A stretch of DNA of 56,508 nt, from NCBI GenBank assembly GCA_021734025.1, contig JAIPJS010000023.1, positions 1-56,508 on the forward strand. The letters run 5' to 3'. Origin of the DNA: Candidatus Neomarinimicrobiota bacterium. GTDB taxonomy: Bacteria; Fidelibacterota; JAANXI01. Below, one piece after another: positions 17,607-26,870 of the stretch (position 1 is its first letter; each line of letters opens with the position of its first letter). Position numbers and translations under genes: made by a program. The notes under the pieces were generated by a model. The model had not been told where the DNA came from, searched no databases, and was given only the letters and a program-made list of their open reading frames with translations.

Positions 17607-20282
17607 TCAGAACCGGGTCGTTAATCCAATTTTCACCAGCCGCGGGGCAGCATACATGGATGGATTTTCTATCCGGTCTTCGTAGTCGTTAAAATTACTC
17701 CGGTGGCTTCCCCGTTCACTTTCGCTGATAATCGCGGTATACGCCTGTCCGGTTTCGCTATTGACTGCCACCGGATTCAGAGTATCGAATAAATTGTACA
17801 CCGCCCACGTCAGCTGCAGATTGACCATGCCGACTTGCATAACAGTATAATATCCCGTCAGATCGACGCTGTATCGTGCGGGCTGATAATCGTTGTTCGG
17901 ATACAGATTAATTCGGGACAACCGGCTTTCCCCGATGGGAGCAAACGTATAAGCGGTTCCCGAATTATAATAAAACGTCAGAGTCGAGCCGAGTCTCTCC
18001 GTCCCATATGACGCGGTGACATTAAACGTATGCCGCTGATCCCATCCCATGGGAATCAGGCGGTTGATCGGGTCCATACTTCCACCGGCGCGGTTAAAGG
18101 TTTGTGTCGGGTTGTCCGCATTGGCCCGGGTGTACTGAAGCGTATAATTAATGAAGGATGAAAAATTCCGATGGTTGAAGTCGTATTTAAACTCCACGCC
18201 CCGGACATTACCGTAATCCTTGTTCGTGTAAAGTCCGTATTTAATCTGGTTGTACGTGGTAACGACCTTGGTGCTCAACAGATCATAGATGTCCCGGTAA
18301 AAGAGTGCGACTTCGAATCCCATACCAGGCATGATTTCCTGCCAGAGGCCGATCTCGTACATCACGGTCTTCTGGGCATGCAGCTGTGCATTCCCCATAG
18401 TCGTCTGATAGCTGGTTGGCGCCACGATAAACGAGTTATTCTGATACAACGAATACATGGGGGGCATCTGGAAGAAATGCCCGTAACTAAAGCGCAGAAT
18501 GGCCGATTCTGCCAGCTGGTACGCCAACCCGAACCGCGGACTAATCTGGGTTTTGGGATCAGCCGAGGGATAAGTGGACATCAGGCTGTCCGGCAGGTCT
18601 AACTGGTTGGCCGGATTCCGCCGGTCAGACGGATAGACGGTGTTCGGCTCAAAATAATCGTACCGGATTCCCAGGTTAATCACCATTTCATCGAACTCCA
18701 TCTTATCCTGGATGTAGCCCGAAAATTCTGTCGGCTCCACTTTATAATGATCCGAATAAATCGAGGAATCCGACATGACAACCGGCTCGTAGAGATCGTC
18801 CTCGAATTCGGTGCCGTAATACTCGTTTCGGATTTGCGAATAGGCCTGGTCAAGAGAATGTTGGGTATAGAGAATCCCCGTCTTCAGGCTGTGATTCGTA
18901 TTGATTTGCCAATTCAAATCGAATTTCACATTGTAATCGTTCAGGGTGCGCTCCTCGTGAGATTTTTCTTGCCCCCCGGTAAAAAATCCCGGACCGGCGT
19001 TGTTCGAATATCGGTCGTGTACAAATCCGGAATCTGTGGGATCTTTGAAAACATATCGTCCGTAATAGTCATTCAGATACGAGACTTTCAGGTCATAAAA
19101 CATTGCACTGCCCAGCATATGGTTCATCTGGATGGCGTGCATTGCGGATTTGCTGTTGGAACTGGCCATACCGTCGGGATTGTACTTGTACTGATGATTG
19201 TAACCCTGCCAGTTATCATCATTGAAGATTCCCAGATAGGAAAGTCTCACATCCTGAAAGAGGTTAAAGGCAACTTTTCCCGTAAAGGACGTATTGCTGC
19301 TCGGATTCATCGGAACATATGCACTGTCTCCGGTATGCTCTGAAATCCACTGGGTGGAATCCCCGAGAAAACTGCTGTAATCGTCCACCTGGAACCTTCG
19401 GATACCGTTCAGGTGATTCTTGTTATTTTGATTTCTGTAGTTCATAAAAAAGGTAATTTTATCTTTAATGATCGGCCCGCTCAGGTGCAATTTGAGATCC
19501 TGATTTCTGGCCAGGTCTGAATTATTCAGGCCTAGAAAGACGTCGTTATGGGCTGTAAAGTAATTTGCTATTCCACCATAAACCGATCCGTGGAATGTAT
19601 TGGAACCGCTTTTCGTTACCTGGTTAACCACACCACTCATGGCCCGGCCGTACTCCGCATTGAATGTCCCGGTGATGACCTCCAGATCTTCTACAGATTC
19701 TGTCTCGATATTGACGGCACTCACCGTCCCGCCAAAAGAATCATCCACCTGGATACCGTCGATGAGATATGTAACTTCCGTATCGCGGCCGCCCCGAAAG
19801 TGGCCATCAACCACGCCCGCCTGCATCTCAATCACCGATTCCACGTTTTCAACCGGAAGCGCATCCATCTGGTCGGAAGACACATTTCGGACACTGCTGG
19901 TCTGGCTTTTCTTTTTGGAGGTTATTTCTGCTTCAACGATGACCTCCTCACCCTCGATAGCTGTCTGTTTCATTTCCACAGAAATATTTGATGTGAGATT
20001 CACCGACACCCGGACGTCCGTCACACGTACTATTTCGTATCCGATCATCTGAGCCCTGAGAGTATACGTTCCCGGCGGGATGTTAATTATGTAGTAATAT
20101 CCATCGGCGTTTGTCGCCGCGCCTTTGGAAGTCCCCTCCAGAATCAAATTGACCCCGGGTAACGGCTCTCCGGATTCCTCGTCGGTGACTGTGCCGGCGA
20201 TCTTGCCTGTGGTTTGGGCAAGCAGGCCGTGCGATCCCCCGGCGAGTAACAGTATCACAAGGACAAGCCATCGTCTTTTCAT
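17607..20282 (-). CDS. TonB-dependent outer-membrane receptor (oligosaccharide importer)
   Basis: 891 residues, ATG at 20282 with AAAGGAAA upstream. Signal peptide to about residue 22 (LLAQ). A carboxypeptidase-regulatory-like domain follows at about 24-110 (GKIAGTVTDEESGEPLPGVN, GYYYIINIPPGTYTLRAQMIGY). The plug spans about 125-240 (SSDQMDALPVENVESVIEMQ, VTYLIDGIQVDDSFGG, IEVITGTFNAEYGRAMSG-type end). The barrel runs to a terminal Phe (VKIGLTTRF). Typical of FCB receptors that import large ligands with TonB energy. No SusD gene is adjacent. As the first gene of the GH16/GH3 operon, its likely ligands are beta-gluco-oligosaccharides; this is inferred from context. Confidence 0.92.
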   Translation of the reverse strand: MKRRWLVLVILLLAGGSHGLLAQTTGKIAGTVTDEESGEPLPGVNLILEGTSKGAATNADGYYYIINIPPGTYTLRAQMIGYEIVRVTDVRVSVNLTSNISVEMKQTAIEGEEVIVEAEITSKKKSQTSSVRNVSSDQMDALPVENVESVIEMQAGVVDGHFRGGRDTEVTYLIDGIQVDDSFGGTVSAVNIETESVEDLEVITGTFNAEYGRAMSGVVNQVTKSGSNTFHGSVYGGIANYFTAHNDVFLGLNNSDLARNQDLKLHLSGPIIKDKITFFMNYRNQNNKNHLNGIRRFQVDDYSSFLGDSTQWISEHTGDSAYVPMNPSSNTSFTGKVAFNLFQDVRLSYLGIFNDDNWQGYNHQYKYNPDGMASSNSKSAMHAIQMNHMLGSAMFYDLKVSYLNDYYGRYVFKDPTDSGFVHDRYSNNAGPGFFTGGQEKSHEERTLNDYNVKFDLNWQINTNHSLKTGILYTQHSLDQAYSQIRNEYYGTEFEDDLYEPVVMSDSSIYSDHYKVEPTEFSGYIQDKMEFDEMVINLGIRYDYFEPNTVYPSDRRNPANQLDLPDSLMSTYPSADPKTQISPRFGLAYQLAESAILRFSYGHFFQMPPMYSLYQNNSFIVAPTSYQTTMGNAQLHAQKTVMYEIGLWQEIMPGMGFEVALFYRDIYDLLSTKVVTTYNQIKYGLYTNKDYGNVRGVEFKYDFNHRNFSSFINYTLQYTRANADNPTQTFNRAGGSMDPINRLIPMGWDQRHTFNVTASYGTERLGSTLTFYYNSGTAYTFAPIGESRLSRINLYPNNDYQPARYSVDLTGYYTVMQVGMVNLQLTWAVYNLFDTLNPVAVNSETGQAYTAIISESERGSHRSNFNDYEDRIENPSMYAAPRLVKIGLTTRF

Positions 20283-20541
20283 AAGTCATTTTCCTTTGTA
20301 CAGGTCCTGCGAGTGCGCTTTATTCCCGCCTTCACCTGTATTGTGCTACATTTGTTCAGTCTTAGCATCTTTCGATTTTCCTAACAGTTTCAATTCCAGG
20401 AGTATTGATAAATCCAACTACGAATACAGAACGATAAGGTTCGTGCAGGATACTGGGCATCTGCTGTAGTAATGACCCTCCCCCCGGATTTACCCAAAGG
20501 GGCATCCGGTTCATTGGCTGCCCCCTTAGATAAACTGTGAA
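20283..20541 (-). promoter_or_regulatory. Promoter region of the TonB receptor operon
   Basis: 259 bases between the CBM9 gene stop and the receptor start, so probably the promoter of the seven-gene operon. GATAA half-sites occur at 20407-20411 (within GTATTGATAA) and 20433-20437. These recall one arm of the TTATC-N5-GATAA palindrome seen before three other units, but the opposite arms are missing. No terminator with a T run was seen for the CBM9 gene. Confidence 0.4.
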
Positions 20542-23094
20542 CTATTTCATCAGGACCATCTTTTTGGTCTGGTGAAAACCGTCTGCTTTAATAGAGTAGA
20601 AGTATACGCCGGAGGATACTCCACGGGCGTTCCATTCCACCTGGTACTCACCAGCCGGTTTGTGCTCATTTAGCAATGTAGCCACCCGTTCGCCCAATAC
20701 ATTGTACACGGCGATTGAAACTTTACCTTCCGCGGGAAGGGCAAATTCGATAGCCGTGGTTGGATTAAACGGGTTCGGATAGTTCTGTGACAACCGGTAA
20801 GACCGGATAATGTTCTCTCCGTCTTCCACCGATACTATACCCGGTTTTCCTAACCATGTGTAGGTCCACTCGCTAGGACTCTGCCAGCCGGTATCATTAT
20901 TGTGCGGTGAAAATGCGATATTGCCTTCCGCCGTTCCACCGTCGTTGTCATGCATGTAGATATCCATCGGGATACGCATGCCTTTAGTCGGGGTAAAATT
21001 GGTGGTATCACTATCCAGCAACAAAGAGTCGATCGCAATTCGCGTTTCGATGAAGTAATCCTGTCCTCCACCATCCGCCCAGAAGAATTCCTCTTCCAGC
21101 GAAATCACATCCTGCCCCTTGTTCTGATGATGCAGACCGTCCGGACGAATACTCAGGTTAAAATCCGGTTCCTCACCACGCTGATAAGCGGCGTGTTTGG
21201 CTCCACCTTTATAGTCATAGAGACCTATAAACATTTCCAGCGCATCCTGGTTCCACCAATCACCGGTACCAAAAGTGTATGAGTTATCAATAACGTCAGC
21301 AGCGATATAGAGATAATCGCTGTCCATCGCCAGCCAAACCGAAGCTGTCAAATCGTTATCATCGTCAAAGCCGCCCACTACGACGTTGTTGACTGATGGT
21401 TTGACTTCAATCGGAGTAATATCGTTCCATTCGGAGAAATCGCCATCGGCAGCAAATTCGGCCGGTACATCCAGGGAAATCGTCGCAATCCCCCGTGCGG
21501 TTCCGGTGATTGGACCACCCGTGCCTGCCGGACCGAGGTTTCCGGCCTGGTCATTACAGACCACAGCGTAATAATAATCCTGCTGTTTGTCCTCAAACGG
21601 ATTGAAGAGATAGTGTGGCGTACTGCTCACGTCTTCGGCAACACCCTCAGCAATCAGATAGACTGACTCCGCTTCCAGATCCTGAATGGCCTGCGTACTG
21701 GCATAGACATCATAAGTCTCGTATGATTCACCGACTACATCTGTCCATGTCACCAGGTTATAATATTCGGACGCATTAGGTGTGGCGCTGACTTCCGTTA
21801 CCTGTGCCGGTGCTTCATTATCGATCACAGGAGTACCGGTCCAGATGTTATCGAGATAGATGGTTTTTCCCCAGGCTGCGGCGCCGGTCGCACGAACGAC
21901 AAACCCTTTGGTCAGGGTAGAATCGAAGACCCCGTCATACTGAGTTTCGCCATTATTAAAGCCTACATTGCGGTTAAAATCAGCTAAGGCAACTTTGACT
22001 TCCTTCCAGCTGCCGTCATAACCTACATCTGCCTCTTCGACAAAGTAGTGGGCTTCGAAGGGATAATCGTCGGTGCCATCACCGTCGGTATCGGTATCAA
22101 AAAAGTCTAACCGTAACTGGCCCAATCCGGCTTCGGCTTTAATGTCGAACCGAATGGAATCCGTCGACCATTTGTAGAGCATATTTTTTGCCTGGGCCGT
22201 TTCGAACCGGGGACCGTCCCACTGATCGCCACCTTCCCACTTGATTGCTGCGGTCGCCTGGCCACCCTCAGTCGGGATACCGGCTTCCTCTTCCACCGTC
22301 GCCGAACCACTCCACATTGTACCGAACGAAGAGATATTGCCGGGCACGGCTTTCCCGTTAAAGAAAACCAACGGCATTTCGGCTTCACCCTCAAGGACAA
22401 AATGGTCCAAAAGCACTACACCTTCGGAATATTTTGGTTCCGGCTGACTTGAGGCAATAGACAGCTCAATAGCAACCGCCTTTATTTTGTCCAGATCCAG
22501 CTCCGAATTCCCGGTGATACCCGACCAGTTAGTCATCTGAAATAATTCGCTGTTGGCCTGATCGGCCCCCAAAACCCCTTCCAGAGAAATGGTCTGGGTA
22601 TTCCAACCGGGATCGGAATCCAATACCGGGTGAAAGGAGTACCAGTATTCAGCATCATTGATGTCATAGGTCTTTGCACCGTTCTGAGAATTACTGACAT
22701 CCCAGAGATTAATTCGTAACTGCACTGAACCTGCAATGGACTGAGGCGTTTGGACATAGTAACTGAAAGTCAAATCCGTGAATGCTGAAAAGTCGAAAGT
22801 CCCGTTTGAGTCCGGATAAAAATGTTCGACTTTGGCAAATCCGCCCCATTCCTGACTGTCGTGGACACGGTAATCAAACTGCATCGCCGTATCACCCGCA
22901 AATACCTCAGTATCGATATACGTGATATCGATGTAATTTGAATCTACATCGCCTGTATCGGCTTCAGCCTCGCTGTAGATCCAAAAAGTCGAGTCGTCGG
23001 ACGCAGGGGGATTCTCGAAATCCAGAAGCGGAACCTGCCCCAATACGGTTGACACCGTAAAAACTAGTGTGGTGATGAGTAACAACTTTCTCAT
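20542..23094 (-). CDS. Multi-domain CBM9 carbohydrate-binding protein with T9SS tail
   Basis: 850 residues, ATG at 23094 with AAAGGAGAG upstream. Signal peptide to about residue 20 (..VSTVLGQ). Two beta-sandwich domains at about 20-250 and 255-425 look like CBM11/CIA30-type binding modules (LDFENPPASDDSTFW; GGWxKVEHF-type and WDGPRFE-type strands). A fibronectin type III-like module spans about 430-540 (VTWTDVVGESYETYDVYAST). A CBM9-like domain spans about 555-760 (ADGDFSEWNDITPIEV, SDYLYIAADVIDNS, WWNQDALEMFIGLYD). The end is a textbook T9SS tail (LSQNYPNPFNPTTAIEF..SGVYFYSIKADG). No catalytic domain. It is a monocistronic gene with its own long upstream region carrying two operator-like palindromes. 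Likely a surface cellulose/glucan-binding protein. Confidence 0.82.
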   Translation of the reverse strand: MRKLLLITTLVFTVSTVLGQVPLLDFENPPASDDSTFWIYSEAEADTGDVDSNYIDITYIDTEVFAGDTAMQFDYRVHDSQEWGGFAKVEHFYPDSNGTFDFSAFTDLTFSYYVQTPQSIAGSVQLRINLWDVSNSQNGAKTYDINDAEYWYSFHPVLDSDPGWNTQTISLEGVLGADQANSELFQMTNWSGITGNSELDLDKIKAVAIELSIASSQPEPKYSEGVVLLDHFVLEGEAEMPLVFFNGKAVPGNISSFGTMWSGSATVEEEAGIPTEGGQATAAIKWEGGDQWDGPRFETAQAKNMLYKWSTDSIRFDIKAEAGLGQLRLDFFDTDTDGDGTDDYPFEAHYFVEEADVGYDGSWKEVKVALADFNRNVGFNNGETQYDGVFDSTLTKGFVVRATGAAAWGKTIYLDNIWTGTPVIDNEAPAQVTEVSATPNASEYYNLVTWTDVVGESYETYDVYASTQAIQDLEAESVYLIAEGVAEDVSSTPHYLFNPFEDKQQDYYYAVVCNDQAGNLGPAGTGGPITGTARGIATISLDVPAEFAADGDFSEWNDITPIEVKPSVNNVVVGGFDDDNDLTASVWLAMDSDYLYIAADVIDNSYTFGTGDWWNQDALEMFIGLYDYKGGAKHAAYQRGEEPDFNLSIRPDGLHHQNKGQDVISLEEEFFWADGGGQDYFIETRIAIDSLLLDSDTTNFTPTKGMRIPMDIYMHDNDGGTAEGNIAFSPHNNDTGWQSPSEWTYTWLGKPGIVSVEDGENIIRSYRLSQNYPNPFNPTTAIEFALPAEGKVSIAVYNVLGERVATLLNEHKPAGEYQVEWNARGVSSGVYFYSIKADGFHQTKKMVLMK

Positions 23095-23730
23095 CGTTCT
23101 CTCCTTTTGTTAGTGTTTATCTCCAGTAGATAGCGAGTTTTCGCTAATCTAAATTCCCAACGCTCATACCGCGAGGACACCAAACGGCCGAAAACCATCG
23201 GCAGAATAAACGTCCTCTCTCTTTGCCGCAAAACCATGCCTGTCATTATTCAGGGAATCTGAGGCAGTTATCGGAAGCGTTGCACTGTAAATTGTTTATG
23301 GTGGCCACAGAATATTGGCCTGGCTGATATAAAATCAGGATGCTCTCCCTGTCTGTTGCAAATACGCCTGTCTTTGAATTAATGCGATCTCTTGGTCTTA
23401 TTTCAGATAAAATGTGTATCAGGTATATATAAGTTCAAAAACTAGGCCAAGATGATAATGTCAGATGAATTATAGCGTGTGAGACATGCCAGGGGCCTCT
23501 ATCAAGGCATTTTAGCCGAATCATGCTTTCTCTGGCTTCAACTATATTATCAATACGATAATACTTGAATTATCACCATGATAATTTTGGGCATTCCCCG
23601 GCAATACATTTCACAACCTTCACTGGCTACAAGTATTTATATTTTCTATTGGGTTAATTGTCCAAACAGGAGTGAGACATAATTACCATTGACTTAACAA
23701 CCGATAAATTTTACTTACTTTGCTCCCTCT
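23095..23730 (-). promoter_or_regulatory. 636-base regulatory region upstream of the CBM9 protein gene
   Basis: Non-coding between two minus-strand genes and AT-rich compared with its neighbours. It contains the tandem TTATC-N5-GATAA sites (listed separately) about 450-490 bases upstream of the CBM9 start. A weaker inverted repeat GCCGA-N6-TCGGC lies near 23188-23203. I searched by eye for a -24/-12 promoter (GG-N10-GC) on the minus strand and found none with correct spacing. Confidence 0.5.
23547..23584. promoter_or_regulatory. Tandem operator sites TTATC-N5-GATAA
   Basis: Two perfect inverted repeats: TTATCAATACGATAA at 23547-23561 and TTATCACCATGATAA at 23570-23584. Their centres are 23 bases apart. 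The second extends to an 8-base arm (AATTATCA / TGATAATT). The same motif occurs before the SSS symporter and before the SBP-kinase-regulator operon. Confidence 0.65.
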
Positions 23731-25752
23731 TCACCGAACCAATAACATATCCTGAACTCTTTTTTCTCCCCTGATATTTAATTCATAAAAATATATTCCG
23801 GATGAGGCAGGTGCCCCTTCGTTGTTTTGCCCATCCCACATAATCGTCTGCTCTCCTTCGGCCAATAATCCATGAAACACGGTACTGACCAAAGCGCCTG
23901 AAATATCGTACACCCTCACCACAGCATCAGATTCTCTTGAGACTAATATCGGGATACTGGTCTCGGAATTAAAGGGATTTGGGAAATTATTTCCGATCAG
24001 CGTATGGGAATCGACCGCGCCGAAGGTATCATTTTCTTTCGCCGTGAACCGGAAGCGGAGAAAATTAAATCCGCCCTGGTGAAAAAGCAGTTTTATCGTA
24101 TGCTCGCCAGCCGGCAGTTCCATCTCTCCCAGCGAAAGCGATTTCCATTCCTCCCAGCCGCCTGTCTCCGGAACATCGACCTGTGAGGTCAACGGCTCCC
24201 CATCCAGAAAAAGCTGGAGTTGCCCTCCAGCTGATTCACCCGCGATTACACACGCTACATCATATTCCCCGTCATATGGGACATCTATGGTGTATGTGAC
24301 CCATTCTCCGCCCTCAATATGGCCAATGGCGTACACCAACTCATCATCGTACTCCACCTCGGTGATATCGACGCCGTCATTACGATAATTATAGCCCTTA
24401 TTCCATGGCTGGTCTGCATCCCACCGGGTCTTTATATATTCCGTATCGTAATAGGCGCTGCCCTGCATCCCGATATCATAGTGGACACCGGAGATTGTTC
24501 CCGGGAGAGTAAGTTTAGTGTACGGCTGTGGTTTTGCTGCCGATTCACGGTTCACGATCGCAGCCAGCACATCCGGGCGAAAATCACAACTGTCCAGCGC
24601 GAATTTGTGTGCAAATTCTACCAGTGCTTGCCGGGCTACAGATTCACCTGGTTTTTCCGCGTTTCCGTTCCAATAATCCAGAATATCATTGTAACCCTCT
24701 GTCCTATGGACAGAATACGGCGAGGTATGGGTATCCACCTTTTTGTGGGTCCACCAGTTCCAGCCGATATTGTTTTCTTCCATCAGTGCAATGGTTTGGT
24801 AAAACCATGGATTGGAGTTCTCTCCGGATTCGCCCAGCCACAGGGGAACGCCCCACTTTTTCCGGATATTCAGATATTGAGATATTGAGGCGGTATTTGT
24901 TTCGTTCCAGTATTTGTGAAACGCATACACCATATTCCCATCGAACGGTGGAGTCATCTCACTGAAATCCGTGGCATACCAGTTCCCCTCAATGAAGATC
25001 ATATGATTTGTATCGACCTCACGCACCGCATTCTTGAGCCGGAGATAGAGCTTCCGCAGATCCGAATTGGTATAGCCGTCCGGCATCACCGGTTCATTGA
25101 TCAAATCATACCCGCCTATCCACTCTTCACCGGCATATCGATCGGCCAGGGTCCGCCACAATTCCACCAAATGGTCCTGGTTCTCCGGCTGCGTCCAGAG
25201 TTTGGCCTCACCGTCGGAATCGCTGATGTTATCCGAATTTTGACCGCCGGGCGCACAGTGCATATCCAGTATCAAATACAATTGGTTGGACTCACACCAG
25301 GAAAGCAGACTGTCGATAAACCCAAATCCCGCTTCATTATAGACTCCTTGTTCCGGGGACAGTAATCGATAGTGCATCGGGAGCCGTATGGAATTTACGC
25401 CCCACGAAGCGATCGTATCGATATCCTGCTTCGCCACATAGTTTTCCCGGTAAATTCCGTAAAACTCTTCGGCGCCGTCTTCTCCTATAAGGTCAATGAT
25501 CCTGTTCCGGATAGTAGTCGGAGAACCGTATCCGGGGACCTTTAACATATACCCCTCCGGCACCAGCCATCCACCGAGGCCGAAGCCCCGTAAGAGAACT
25601 TCCTCGCCCTCGGTATTTACAATTTTGGCCCCTTCGGTATGGAGAAACCCGTTCGCCGGTACGGTACTTACAACAAAAGCGACCGATACTGCCATATAAC
25701 ACAATGTTCTTTTCATAATGATATCCGTAATAAATCGTGTGAGTTTATTCAT
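23731..25752 (-). CDS. GH5-family exo/endo-glucanase with CBM6-like domain and T9SS tail
   Basis: 673 residues from the ATG at 25752. An ATG at 25716 starts the signal peptide better (MKRTLCYMAVSVAFVVSTV) and may be the true start, giving 661 residues. GH5 domain about 35-400: LRGFGLGGWLVPEGYM, SIRLPMHYRLLSPEQG, LDMHCAPGGQN, acid/base Glu in YDLINEPVMPDG, and nucleophile Glu in VPLWLGESGENSN. The wording resembles GH5 exo-1,3-beta-glucanase-like enzymes more than classic cellulases. A CBM6-like beta-sandwich follows at about 425-585 (EYIKTRWDADQPWNKGYNYR, IEGGEWVTYTIDVPYDGEYD), then a T9SS tail with NNFPNPFNSETS. Surface-located. Three bases downstream of a second GH5 gene. Confidence 0.88.
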   Translation of the reverse strand: MNKLTRFITDIIMKRTLCYMAVSVAFVVSTVPANGFLHTEGAKIVNTEGEEVLLRGFGLGGWLVPEGYMLKVPGYGSPTTIRNRIIDLIGEDGAEEFYGIYRENYVAKQDIDTIASWGVNSIRLPMHYRLLSPEQGVYNEAGFGFIDSLLSWCESNQLYLILDMHCAPGGQNSDNISDSDGEAKLWTQPENQDHLVELWRTLADRYAGEEWIGGYDLINEPVMPDGYTNSDLRKLYLRLKNAVREVDTNHMIFIEGNWYATDFSEMTPPFDGNMVYAFHKYWNETNTASISQYLNIRKKWGVPLWLGESGENSNPWFYQTIALMEENNIGWNWWTHKKVDTHTSPYSVHRTEGYNDILDYWNGNAEKPGESVARQALVEFAHKFALDSCDFRPDVLAAIVNRESAAKPQPYTKLTLPGTISGVHYDIGMQGSAYYDTEYIKTRWDADQPWNKGYNYRNDGVDITEVEYDDELVYAIGHIEGGEWVTYTIDVPYDGEYDVACVIAGESAGGQLQLFLDGEPLTSQVDVPETGGWEEWKSLSLGEMELPAGEHTIKLLFHQGGFNFLRFRFTAKENDTFGAVDSHTLIGNNFPNPFNSETSIPILVSRESDAVVRVYDISGALVSTVFHGLLAEGEQTIMWDGQNNEGAPASSGIYFYELNIRGEKRVQDMLLVR

Positions 25753-25754
25753 GA

Positions 25755-26810
25755 TTACTCTGTTTGGTCCTCAGGTATTAAGGCTTCCAGAAGATATTTA
25801 TTCCAGGTGCCGGTATCGGAATCGTAAACACCGAACCCAGAGCAGAATTCCCAGTAGGCCCAGCTGAATCCTCGGCTTTCGGCTTCTCTGGCGATACAGT
25901 TGGTCCAGCGCACCCGGGAGACTAATCCGGCCCGGCTATACGCCCCGAATTCTCCCATAAACAAAGATACACCTTTGGAATCTGCCCACTCCGCAGCCCG
26001 GTCAAAATCGGCGCGTACCTTCTCTATCTCTGCAGAGTTCCCAGTCCACTCTGTGTTTAGCCAGGCATCACTCCCCTCAACCCATTCCGCCCCCTGGTGG
26101 GTGAACGGGAACGGTTCGTAGTAGTGGAAGGTTACAATGATAAATTCATCCTCCTCGGGGATCTCGAGTTGTTCCAGACTTCCCAGGCCGCCCCAATTGG
26201 CTGTCCCGATGATCAAAGCACGCTTTGGATTAGACTCCCGTATAATCGAATAGGCATCCAGGAGATATCGATTCCAGAGGTCCGGAGTCAACTGATCGTT
26301 CGGCTCATTCAGGATTTCAAATATCAATTGAGGCAAGTAATCGCTGTACCGATCGGCTATCTGTCTCCACAGTGATAAAAACCGTGCTTTATTCGCGGCC
26401 GGATTTGTCATAATCTCTTCAAAATGATGGATATTAATAATAGCGACCAGGTTTCGATCCACTGCGTTTTCCACGGCCCAATCCACCCGACGGAAAAATT
26501 GCTCATCTATGACGTACGGGGAATCGACATTTGCGTGTGCTGACCAGCGAACCGGAATACGTACGGCATCAAATCCTGCGCTGTCGATAACCTCGAAATA
26601 TTCTTCCTGCAAAGTCACGCCCCATTCACCTTCTGCAGGCGCCTCCAGGGCATTGCCTAAATTTATTGCTCGACCTATGGATGCATTAATTTCGGCGGCT
26701 GGTGGCCAGATGAATTCGGTACTATCCGTGTCTTCAGTTCCGGCGAGATTTTCCGAACATCCACCGCTGGATATTAAGCAGGCAATTGTGAGAAATATTA
26801 GACGCTTCAT
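25755..26810 (-). CDS. GH5 endoglucanase lipoprotein
   Basis: 351 residues from the ATG at 26810; an upstream TTG at 26822 has no advantage. The leader MKRLIFLTIACLISSGGC has a lipobox-like end. A single GH5 domain: GRAINLGNALEAP, FDAVRIPVRWSAH, LVAIINIHHFEEIM, the acid/base motif FEILNEPNDQL, IVTFHYYEPFPFTHQG and the nucleophile motif SLFMGEFGAYS. These patterns are those of GH5 endo-beta-1,4-glucanases. It probably acts on the cell surface or in the periplasm on cellodextrins or beta-glucan. Directly followed by the T9SS-exported GH5 gene, so the pair gives one anchored and one secreted enzyme from one transcript. Confidence 0.9.
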   Translation of the reverse strand: MKRLIFLTIACLISSGGCSENLAGTEDTDSTEFIWPPAAEINASIGRAINLGNALEAPAEGEWGVTLQEEYFEVIDSAGFDAVRIPVRWSAHANVDSPYVIDEQFFRRVDWAVENAVDRNLVAIINIHHFEEIMTNPAANKARFLSLWRQIADRYSDYLPQLIFEILNEPNDQLTPDLWNRYLLDAYSIIRESNPKRALIIGTANWGGLGSLEQLEIPEEDEFIIVTFHYYEPFPFTHQGAEWVEGSDAWLNTEWTGNSAEIEKVRADFDRAAEWADSKGVSLFMGEFGAYSRAGLVSRVRWTNCIAREAESRGFSWAYWEFCSGFGVYDSDTGTWNKYLLEALIPEDQTE

Positions 26811-26870
26811 GCGATTAGCCAAATTGAACTAAAATTAAAATTTTCCAGTCTACCGGGGCCCGACAAGTTC

